Of a DNA stretch of 5,025 nt, positions 1 through 4,554 are shown one piece after another. The stretch covers positions 1 through 5,025 of the forward strand of contig PMBY01000013.1 in assembly GCA_003153875.1 (NCBI GenBank), written 5' to 3'. Positions within the stretch are counted from its first letter, which is position 1; every line of letters starts with the position of its first letter. The notes under the pieces were generated by a model. It made no database searches. It was given only the letters and a program-made list of their open reading frames with translations, and had not been told where the DNA came from. Origin of the DNA: Myxococcales bacterium. GTDB lineage: Bacteria; Myxococcota; Polyangia; Fen-1088. The position numbers were made by a program, and so were the translations under genes.

Positions 1-50
1 GACATTTCTACTTGGGCCTGACATTTTGCGGATGCGATTTGGTGAAGGCA
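1..50. mobile_element. Possible terminal repeats of an insertion sequence (IS21-like end), tentative
   Basis: The heptamer GACATTT occurs at 1-7 and again at 20-26, the first copy followed by CTACTTGGG. Repeated GACATTT-type motifs separated by about 20 bases are reminiscent of the multiple terminal repeats of IS21-family elements; this is from memory of the family and is not tested here. No transposase gene is visible, and the window starts inside the region, so any element would lie to the left. No target duplication or exact terminus can be assigned. Confidence 0.2.
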
Positions 51-80
51 AAATGGTGCTTAAACGGACTATGCTCGCGC

Positions 81-126
81 AAAAGGTCTGCACACACAGC
101 TCTGCGAAAAGGTCTGCGCACACAGC
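81..126. repeat. Two-copy tandem repeat, 26 bp period
   Basis: AAAAGGTCTGCACACACAGC at 81-100 recurs at 107-126 with one substitution (A to G), giving 19 of 20 identical bases at a 26 bp period. The bases just before the cores (CTC at 74-76 and 100-102) also match, but the four bases between do not. The repeat lies downstream of the leftmost toxin gene, in sequence without coding character. It may be part of an element end or a local duplication; no function is evident. Confidence 0.6.
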
Positions 127-138
127 AGGGGTCACATC

Positions 139-156
139 AGGCGTCTTCCGCCTTTT
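139..156 (+). terminator. Weak terminator-like hairpin downstream of the vapC-like gene
   Basis: AGGCG at 139-143 pairs with CGCCT at 149-153 around a five-base loop, and the plus strand then reads TTTT. The polarity suits a transcript coming from the left, as from a mobile element, rather than the minus-strand toxin operon. The stem has only five base pairs, so this is a weak candidate. Confidence 0.2.
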
Positions 157-542
157 CAAACCAGAATTATGGAATCGCTGTAGCGGGCCAGCGTCTTATC
201 GTGGGTCAGTAGGCGCAGGGGTTCCAACAGGGCCTGCGCGGCGAGGATGCGGTCGAAGGGGTCTGCATGATGGGCCGGCAGTTGTTCCACCGCGGCGGCA
301 TGGTGAGCCGAAACGCCCAACAAGGAGTAACCGGAGCGTTGAAAATAGAGGAGAGCATCGGCTCCAGAGATGGGCATGTTGCCGCGCCCAAGTGAATGCT
401 TGATAGAAATTTCCCAGATACTGGCCGCGCTCACCGTGATCGAACTGGCCGGATCAGCAATCAGATCGCGCGCCGGCTGCGGCAGACGCGAATCATCGCT
501 GATTGCCCAGAGCGCGACATGGGTGTCGAGCAAGAGTCGCAT
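156..542 (-). CDS. vapC: PIN-domain ribonuclease toxin, VapC-like (type II toxin-antitoxin)
   Basis: A 128-residue PIN-domain protein, the usual length for this family. PIN toxins are Mg-dependent endoribonucleases that cut tRNA or rRNA and stop translation when freed from their antitoxin. The acidic residues expected for metal binding are visible: Asp6 in LLLDTHVALW, Glu44 in SIWEISIK, Asp97 in DPFDRILAAQ and Asp115 in LLTHDKTL. The DTHVALW opening and DPFDRILAAQA block are typical of the PIN subfamily paired with Phd/YefM antitoxins. I chose the ATG at 540-542 because it overlaps the antitoxin stop as TGATG, the usual coupling of such pairs; a TTG one codon upstream (543-545) is possible but less likely. 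The gene looks intact, so the toxin is probably active. The RNA target cannot be told from sequence. Confidence 0.93.
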   Translation of the reverse strand: MRLLLDTHVALWAISDDSRLPQPARDLIADPASSITVSAASIWEISIKHSLGRGNMPISGADALLYFQRSGYSLLGVSAHHAAAVEQLPAHHADPFDRILAAQALLEPLRLLTHDKTLARYSDSIILV

Positions 543-787
543 CAACCATCTTCGCCGCGAAGCAGGCTGGCAATGGCCGGGTTGTCCGCGTCGATGCTCT
601 CCGGCAGCTTGAACAGACCTTTGGCCACACCCAGCCGCGGGCCGGCCGCAGGTGGTTCGATGGGCACCAAGCGCGCGGCCGGTTTGCCGTTACGGGCAAT
701 CACGATTTCTCTCTCCACGCCGCGCTCCAAGGCATCGACCAAACGCGACAGCGACGATTTTGCTTCGAGCATGTTGACGGATTGCAT
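542..787 (-). CDS. Phd/YefM-family antitoxin of the VapC-like toxin
   Basis: An 81-residue antitoxin encoded directly upstream of the PIN toxin. The N-terminal part (about 1-42, with NMLEAKSSLSRLVDALERG and the IVIARNGKPAARLVPI strand region) matches the Phd/YefM DNA-binding fold. In that fold the N-terminus dimerises and binds the operator, while the C-terminal tail wraps around the toxin. The tail here (about 50-81, GPRLGVAKG to LLRGEDG) resembles tails of Phd-like antitoxins that partner PIN toxins. The ATG start is supported by AGGA eight bases upstream. The stop codon shares one base with the toxin ATG, so both are translated from one message. Autorepression is likely given the palindrome upstream. 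The family call is firm; binding to this toxin is inferred from context. Confidence 0.9.
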   Translation of the reverse strand: MQSVNMLEAKSSLSRLVDALERGVEREIVIARNGKPAARLVPIEPPAAGPRLGVAKGLFKLPESIDADNPAIASLLRGEDG

Positions 788-794
788 GGTATTT

Positions 795-798
795 TCCT
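795..798 (-). promoter_or_regulatory. Ribosome binding site of the Phd-like antitoxin gene
   Basis: The minus strand reads GTAGGAAAATACCATG, placing AGGA at a normal distance from the ATG at 785-787. This supports the chosen start. Confidence 0.6.
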
Positions 799-800
799 AC

Positions 801-824
801 TTAGCCAGCCTTAGCTAAGGCTAA
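801..824 (-). promoter_or_regulatory. Palindromic candidate operator of the phd/vapC-like operon
   Basis: AGCCTTAGCTAAGGCT at 807-822 is a perfect 16 bp palindrome. An outer TTAGCC at 801-806 also has its inverse GGCTAA at 819-824, so the site contains several TTAGC-type half-sites. It sits about 20 bases upstream of the antitoxin start. Phd/YefM antitoxins repress their own operon by binding such palindromes near the promoter, which makes this the obvious candidate operator. I see no convincing -35/-10 pair, so the promoter itself is not placed. Confidence 0.5.
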
Positions 825-1153
825 CACCATGTTCTGGCCGCTGCAACCCTGTGGTGTCCAGAAACGTAGCGCCGGAATTCTCGCACAAATGCACTGGGAT
901 GCGCGGGGGCGCGGGGGCGGTGCCAGCATTTTCTAGGAAGGCGGCAAGCCGGCGCGGGGGCCGCGGGGGCGGTGCCAGCGTTTTATAGGAAGGCGGCCCG
1001 TGTTTGTACCCGCGAACAGCGCCGGCACAACTCCGCCGGCCAAGCCCTGATGGGACTGCGCCTCATCGCGGGCACGGCGGAACCGGTAGTCACTTCTCCG
1101 GTCTGCGCGACCTCTCCCACCAAGGTTTTGGTCGCCAAACGTCGAGAGATGAT
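825..1153. other. Intergenic region without a convincing gene
   Basis: The stretch lies between the end of the lipoprotein gene and the antitoxin operator, both on the minus strand. It contains the G-rich repeat pair at 901-997 and short inverted repeats. One of these is GCGACC at 1107-1112 with GGTCGC at 1130-1135, 17 bases apart; it could fold just after the lipoprotein stop but is not followed by a T run in either direction. Reading frames here show weak third-position GC bias and no recognisable protein, so I call no gene. Confidence 0.6.
901..997. repeat. Two-copy G-rich repeat, about 45 bp units at 52 bp period
   Basis: Copy one is 901-945 and copy two is 952-997. They align over their whole length with one inserted C and two substitutions. 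Each starts GCGCGGGGG, has a second G5 tract, then GGTGCCAGC, a T-rich centre (ATTTTCTAGG or GTTTTATAGG) and GAAGGCGGC. The plus strand therefore carries four G5 tracts (905-909, 913-917, 956-960, 965-969). The six bases between the copies are unrelated. Two such close copies suggest a local duplication of a dispersed repeat unit, but only a genome search could show that. Confidence 0.75.
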
Positions 1154-3430
1154 TCAGCGTACGACGAGATCCTGCATCCAGGGCACGTCGGCGGGCGTGG
1201 CAGCTTGCAGTTGGCTGGACCATTCCTGATCGGTCATGCGCTTGAAGTCGTTCGTGATCTGCTCGAAATAGGCCGAGACCACGCCGGCGTAGGCGCGCGG
1301 CCCCTGGCAGCTATCCACACTGAGGACCATCAGCCTTGGGTTGCCGGTGGCGACGTGCAGAACCTTGCCGACGATGTTGCCCAGAGCATCGGCGGGTTGG
1401 GTGTGGACATCGGCGATGGTGGGATCGGTGTCGAGAGCATCGCTACTCTGGAAGAACAACTTGGCGTACCAACCGTTGGGCACGCTGATGGTTGTGCAAC
1501 CACCAGATTGCGTTTTGACCACGACCGCGTCGTTGAAGAAGTCGAGATCGGCCTGCGTGCGTGTGGCGCCGGTGAGTTCTTCGTTGGCCAAGATTTCGAG
1601 GCGAGAGGCCACGTCCGCGAAGGTTCGGAAATAGCTGACGGCCGAGGCGTCAGTGCCCGAGGTCGAGGGCAGCACGGTTGCAAGCTTGTCGGCCGCCATG
1701 GTGCCCAGTTGCCGGAGCCGGCCAAACAGGCCCGGATAGGGATCGACGTAGCCGTCGGGGTATTCGCACACCGGCATCGCGGTATAGGATTGTTTGGCGT
1801 AAAGCAGGGTGTCGTGGCGCAGTTCAGCCCAAGAACCGAGCTGCGTGTTCAAGAGGCGCCGGCCCCATGCCTCGGTACGCGCTATCGCCGGCAGAGTCGT
1901 GGCATCGTACGTGCCGGCTGATAGCTGGCGCAAGGCACTCACCCAGAAGGTGTAGATGCTCGAATCCCAGTAGCTGGCATCGTGCCACTCGACCAGTTGG
2001 CGAGCCTTGGCAAGGCTGGGAGCGTACGCGTAGGTGTCGAGCTCGCTGCGCAGCAGCAGCGCGGCCTGGTCGTTGCCCAATGCCGCAAAGGCCACATCCA
2101 GCGGATTGGGCATCATCCGCATCGGGGTATTGGGAAACACCACCTTTGCGAACACGTGACTATCGACGGTGTAGCGCTGCCCCAGGAATGCGAAACTATT
2201 CGGCAGTGCCGTGACGCCATCGTCGATCTCCATCAATTGGCTACAAATACGTTGAACGCCATAGTTGCCGGCATCGATGGTGTCGAGCAGCTTCTGGTCA
2301 GTGATGGTGGCCAAATCGGTGGAAGCAGCGATGCCCAGGGCGTCTTGAAGCTGCTGCACCTGGGGCAGCGTCATGTAGTCGGCCTCGCCGACGAAGAGTG
2401 CGACGATTTGCTCGATGGAGTCCCACTGGGCGCGAAGATCGGGCGTGATGAGCTGGCCCAGGGCGAGCACGTCCTCGACCTGGCGACGTTGCAGCACACG
2501 CGTGCCATCCACCGCGACGTCGACCAGGCGCAATTCCGTGCGACCGAGCCACATCATGGCGCGGAAGTACTGTGCCCGCGTCCAGCCATCGTTGTAGTGA
2601 CCCCGGGGCGCGAACTGGGAAAAATCGATCATGCGATCCGTGCCGAAGAGGGTCACGGTTTCCATGCCTGTGGCGACGGTTGCCTTGTCGATGAGGGTCT
2701 TCATCTCGGTGTCGATGCCGGTCGCCTGCGGGTCGAGAAGCCCGGCCGCGACTCCAAGCAGCAAGCCGAGATCATGTTTGGAATTGTCGCTGATGGCGGC
2801 CGTCGCGATGTTCGCCCGCAGCCCCGCCAGCAACTGTTCCAACGTGGTGGACAGGTAACTACTCTCGACATTCATCAGAATCTTGTCGTACGAACGGTGT
2901 AGCGCATAGAGGATCGAATCGGCTGACACGTAGAGCGGTAGATCCGCCGCATAGATGGTCTGGTAACCGTAGAAGAAGTCTGGATAGCTCTGCCGTTGGG
3001 AAATGACGAAGCCGTTCTTCTTGTAGGCCACAAGTTCCTGGTCGTTGAGCGCCAAGGCCGAGGCCTGGATGAGATTCAACCATGTGGCGCTTTCGGGGGC
3101 GTAGCCCAAGGGCTGGTTCATTGCGTTTGTGGAACGGGCAATGAGCCCGTCGCTCGTCAAGGTGGCCAGAGTGGAAAGCTGGGCCTTTTGCGAGGCCTTG
3201 TCGGCGGGCGCTGGGTTGCTGTTCCAAGGCCCGGTGAGTGCGGGGTAAGTGGAGGTGGAGATCCCTCCGCCCCCTGCAGCTCCGGCCGAGCCTGCGGTTC
3301 CGGCAGCGCCGGCCACGGCGCCTGACGTGGCTGCCGTGCCGCCCCCGCCTGGGGGACCAGACTTATTGGTCGTCGGGCTCTTGGCACAGGCAAACAGAGC
3401 CACACAGCCCAGCAAACGAAGACACTTCAT
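1154..3430 (-). CDS. Secreted DUF3160-family lipoprotein
   Basis: A 758-residue predicted lipoprotein. The N-terminus has a short charged start, a hydrophobic core and a lipobox LFAC ending at Cys15, with Ala at +2. This fits lipidation and, by the usual sorting rule, transfer to the outer membrane. Residues 25-56 are an almost pure Gly/Ala/Ser/Thr linker typical of myxobacterial surface lipoproteins. The rest looks like one large, mainly helical DUF3160 domain. Visible family-like blocks are NGFVIS near 139, YVSADSILYALHRSYDKIL near 167-185, YVDPYPGLFGRL from 561, GPRAYAGVVSAYFE near 710-723 and MTDQEW near 732. The function of DUF3160 is unknown, and I see no catalytic motif to assign one. 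A few cysteines occur in the mature domain (for example in CEYPDGY, GGCTTI and DSCQGP) and could form disulfides. The ATG start is backed by GGGAGG five bases upstream. The gene appears to be transcribed alone. The family call is confident; localisation is inferred. Confidence 0.88.
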   Translation of the reverse strand: MKCLRLLGCVALFACAKSPTTNKSGPPGGGGTAATSGAVAGAAGTAGSAGAAGGGGISTSTYPALTGPWNSNPAPADKASQKAQLSTLATLTSDGLIARSTNAMNQPLGYAPESATWLNLIQASALALNDQELVAYKKNGFVISQRQSYPDFFYGYQTIYAADLPLYVSADSILYALHRSYDKILMNVESSYLSTTLEQLLAGLRANIATAAISDNSKHDLGLLLGVAAGLLDPQATGIDTEMKTLIDKATVATGMETVTLFGTDRMIDFSQFAPRGHYNDGWTRAQYFRAMMWLGRTELRLVDVAVDGTRVLQRRQVEDVLALGQLITPDLRAQWDSIEQIVALFVGEADYMTLPQVQQLQDALGIAASTDLATITDQKLLDTIDAGNYGVQRICSQLMEIDDGVTALPNSFAFLGQRYTVDSHVFAKVVFPNTPMRMMPNPLDVAFAALGNDQAALLLRSELDTYAYAPSLAKARQLVEWHDASYWDSSIYTFWVSALRQLSAGTYDATTLPAIARTEAWGRRLLNTQLGSWAELRHDTLLYAKQSYTAMPVCEYPDGYVDPYPGLFGRLRQLGTMAADKLATVLPSTSGTDASAVSYFRTFADVASRLEILANEELTGATRTQADLDFFNDAVVVKTQSGGCTTISVPNGWYAKLFFQSSDALDTDPTIADVHTQPADALGNIVGKVLHVATGNPRLMVLSVDSCQGPRAYAGVVSAYFEQITNDFKRMTDQEWSSQLQAATPADVPWMQDLVVR

Positions 3431-3435
3431 GATGG

Positions 3436-3441
3436 CCTCCC
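3436..3441 (-). promoter_or_regulatory. Ribosome binding site of the DUF3160 lipoprotein gene
   Basis: The minus strand reads GGGAGGCCATCATG: a strong Shine-Dalgarno match five bases before the ATG at 3428-3430. It fixes the start and therefore the signal peptide. Confidence 0.8.
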
Positions 3442-3462
3442 GATTCGGACGAAACTCATCAA

Positions 3463-3491
3463 AGTCTATGCCTCGGGGCGAGGCATGACCA
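3463..3491 (-). promoter_or_regulatory. Candidate promoter of the lipoprotein gene with a palindrome in the spacer
   Basis: On the minus strand TGGTCA (3486-3491) and TAGACT (3463-3468) resemble -35 and -10 boxes, four of six matches each, with exactly 17 bases between. That spacer (3469-3485) is itself palindromic: TGCCTCG and CGAGGCA around a three-base centre, extended by one A-T pair to 3468-3486. Transcription would start near 3456, about 25 bases before the start codon. A repressor or MerR-like activator bound in the spacer is a natural reading. If transcribed from further upstream, the same sequence would form an eight base-pair hairpin in the leader; it has no adjacent T run, so a terminator is unlikely. 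Confidence 0.35.
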
Positions 3492-3520
3492 GTGGGTTCG
3501 GCCGGTGCCGAGTGAATGTA

Positions 3521-3534
3521 GTGACCGAGGTCAC
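3521..3534. promoter_or_regulatory. Inverted repeat GTGACC-GA-GGTCAC, candidate operator
   Basis: Two perfect six-base arms are separated by two bases. The site lies between the divergent lipoprotein gene and the small ORF that starts at 3541, and its right arm overlaps that ORF's possible Shine-Dalgarno sequence GAGG. Two-base-spaced arms of this size suit a dimeric DNA-binding protein. No regulator gene is present in the window to pair with it. Confidence 0.35.
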
Positions 3535-3540
3535 CTCGAT

Positions 3541-3681
3541 GTGCGCAACGATGGCGTGATGGTGCCGATGCCCTACGCGCTGGCCAGCGTGTTGGTGGCT
3601 GTGATCAAGAGCCTGGCCGCCGGTAAGATGGGCATGGGCACGCGCCAAGTCGGCGACCTAATCGCCAAGCTGGTCAGCTGA
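3541..3681 (+). CDS. Small unidentified ORF or 3' remnant of a larger gene
   Basis: A GTG-initiated frame of 46 codons ending in TGA. I do not recognise the product. The predicted peptide begins VRNDGVMVPMPYALASVL, continues through a hydrophobic helix-like stretch (VLVAVIKSLAAG) and ends GTRQVGDLIAKLVS. By my count 41 of 46 codons end in G or C, as expected for real genes here. The same frame upstream (3454-3540) is open but drops to about half, so coding character starts abruptly near 3538. GAGG at 3527-3530 could serve as a ribosome binding site for the GTG. Either this is a genuine small gene or it is the C-terminal end of a gene whose front was lost by recombination at about 3535. The sequence ends like a natural helical C-terminus. 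Existence as a coding relic is moderately supported; expression is uncertain. Confidence 0.45.
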   Translation: MRNDGVMVPMPYALASVLVAVIKSLAAGKMGMGTRQVGDLIAKLVS

Positions 3682-3730
3682 GGCACCCAAGAACACATCG
3701 AGGTACATACGTTGGTCCGAGCTTTTGAGA

Positions 3731-3745
3731 AGAACCTTCGGTTTT
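3731..3745 (+). terminator. Weak hairpin with T run after the small ORF
   Basis: AGAACC at 3731-3736 can pair with GGTTTT at 3740-3745 (one G-T pair) around the loop TTC, with the T run forming part of the stem. It lies 50 bases after the small ORF and before the second toxin-antitoxin promoter, which is where a terminator would be expected. The stem is AT-rich and short, so it is only a candidate. Confidence 0.2.
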
Positions 3746-3796
3746 GAGATTGTCTGGCGCGCCACCACGCCCTCGCATCCACGCTGCCGCCACACC

Positions 3797-3825
3797 TTGA
3801 TGCCTCCGTCGGTCTTTGCTATGCT
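3797..3825 (+). promoter_or_regulatory. Candidate promoter of the vapB/vapC operon, near-leaderless
   Basis: TTGATG (3797-3802) and TATGCT (3820-3825) each match four of six consensus bases of the housekeeping -35 and -10 boxes, with a 17-base spacer. Transcription would begin around 3831-3833, only about five bases before the antitoxin ATG at 3837, so the message would be almost leaderless. This agrees with the lack of any Shine-Dalgarno sequence before that ATG. TTTGCTATG is repeated directly at 3815-3823 and 3831-3839, spanning the -10 box and the start codon, and may be the antitoxin's operator. Confidence 0.45.
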
Positions 3826-3836
3826 ATCGTTTTGCT

Positions 3837-4076
3837 ATGGCATCACTACTGATCCGAAACCTGGACGACGCGGCCGTGGCGCGACTGAAAGCGCGGGCAC
3901 GGCGTCACAACCGCAGCCTGCAGGGCGAGGTCAAGAGCATCCTGGAGTCGGAGGCGCGCACGGCGAAAACGAGGCCGGGGCAGCCAGGTCGCCGAGAACT
4001 CAAGATCCACACCGTGAACATCCCGACGCGCGCGACTTGGTCGCGCAGCGAGATCTACGACGACAATGGCCGATAG
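3837..4076 (+). CDS. FitA-like ribbon-helix-helix antitoxin (VapB type)
   Basis: A 79-residue antitoxin for the PIN toxin encoded next. The N-terminal 40 residues form a typical ribbon-helix-helix unit: MASLLIRNLDD (beta strand with Arg7 for DNA contact), AAVARLKARARRHNRSLQGE (helix and turn) and VKSILESEA (second helix). The match to FitA-type antitoxins is close, including the RSLQGEV turn. After a basic linker (about 41-58), the C-terminal WSRSEIYDDNGR is of the kind that plugs the PIN active site. Such proteins dimerise, bind the operon promoter and neutralise the toxin. I chose the ATG at 3837 because the ribbon-helix-helix begins there; a TTG seven codons upstream (3816) would add residues that fit nothing and would overlap the -10 box. 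The gene overlaps the toxin start by 11 bases. Confidence 0.9.
   Translation: MASLLIRNLDDAAVARLKARARRHNRSLQGEVKSILESEARTAKTRPGQPGRRELKIHTVNIPTRATWSRSEIYDDNGR
4030..4046 (+). promoter_or_regulatory. Intra-operon hairpin just upstream of the toxin start
   Basis: GCGCGAC (4030-4036) and GTCGCGC (4040-4046) form a perfect seven base-pair GC-rich stem with loop TTG, inside the 3' end of the antitoxin gene and 20 bases before the toxin ATG at 4066. It may tune toxin translation relative to antitoxin. It also encodes antitoxin residues, so coding constraint alone could explain part of it. Confidence 0.35.
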
Positions 4077-4530
4077 CGCAATGCTGGTCGACACCTGTGT
4101 GCTGCTGGAGGCGTCGAACCGCGCTCGCGGCCAGCACCGCGCCGCGCGCGAACTGATCGAGCGCCACGATGGGCTGGTCTTTCCGGCCCAGGTGGCACGC
4201 GAGTTTCTCGTGGCCGCCACCCGCCCGCCGGCCAACAACGGCCTCGGCTTGGCACTGTTGGAGGCGCTGGAAAGCCTGGCCGGGTTTCGCGAGCATATCC
4301 GGCTTTTGCCTGAAGAGAAGCCGCTGCTGCCGACACTACTCGGACTCCTTGCGCAGTCCCCTGCCATGGGCAAGCGGATCCACGATGTCCACATCGTCGC
4401 GGCGGCCATGGTTCACCGCGTTCCGCTCGTGGTCACCCTAAACGAAGATGACTTCAAGGACTTCTCCGCGCACGTCACCTGCCTGACGCCAGCCGAGTCG
4501 GTCACGCAGATCACGAAGAAGCGCGTGTAG
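4066..4530 (+). CDS. vapC: PIN-domain ribonuclease toxin, VapC family (second module)
   Basis: A 154-residue PIN-domain toxin. The predicted metal-binding acidic residues are Asp9 in MLVDTCVLLE, Glu46 in QVAREFLVA and Asp107 in RIHDVHIVAAA, followed by the VTLNEDDF segment (126-130) at the usual fourth position. The HDVHIVAAAM block and the LVVTLNEDDF strand resemble FitB/VapC toxins, which cut RNA to arrest growth. The ATG at 4066 overlaps the antitoxin by 11 bases; an in-frame ATG at 4081, just before LVDTC and five bases past the antitoxin stop, is an alternative that would shorten the protein by five residues. Neither start has a strong Shine-Dalgarno sequence, so translation probably depends on coupling to the antitoxin. 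The sequence differs greatly from the PIN toxin at 156-542, so they are not recent duplicates. It appears intact. Confidence 0.92.
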   Translation: MADSAMLVDTCVLLEASNRARGQHRAARELIERHDGLVFPAQVAREFLVAATRPPANNGLGLALLEALESLAGFREHIRLLPEEKPLLPTLLGLLAQSPAMGKRIHDVHIVAAAMVHRVPLVVTLNEDDFKDFSAHVTCLTPAESVTQITKKRV

Positions 4531-4554
4531 TACCGCTGCGCGCGAATGGCGAAT

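Noticed and set aside
81..126. CRISPR-like array at the left edge
   Set aside because: Only two copies with a six-base gap between cores, no spacers of the right length, and no cas gene in view.
493..699. Alternative frames across the first toxin-antitoxin operon on both strands, up to 140 codons
   Set aside because: They overlap the two well-supported genes on the minus strand and encode Arg/Ser/Pro-rich sequence typical of shadow frames.
911..978. Sigma-54 type -24/-12 promoters inside the G-rich repeats on the minus strand (TGGCAC, then GC at the right spacing)
   Set aside because: The -12 element is CCGC rather than TTGC in both copies and the match could arise from GC-rich composition. 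No enhancer site or sigma-54 activator gene is visible.
983..1153. In-frame extension of the lipoprotein past its TGA to a TAA near 983-985, as possible read-through or a split gene
   Set aside because: Third-position GC falls clearly in this stretch and the residues after the stop (IISRRLATK onward) show no domain; the TGA falls right after a normal-looking C-terminus.
1982..2902. Long open frame (306 codons) on the plus strand, and another at 1004-1921, antisense to the lipoprotein gene
   Set aside because: GC-rich genes routinely leave long open antisense frames. The products resemble no family, whereas the minus strand has a signal peptide, a ribosome binding site and family motifs over the same region.
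3723..3749. Direct repeat TTTTGAGA at 3723-3730 and 3742-3749
   Set aside because: Eight bases, two copies, no relation to a promoter or start codon; likely chance.
3755..3764. Ten-base palindrome TGGCGCGCCA upstream of the second toxin-antitoxin promoter
   Set aside because: Short GC palindromes are expected in GC-rich DNA. It lies more than 30 bases upstream of the -35 box and has no partner site.
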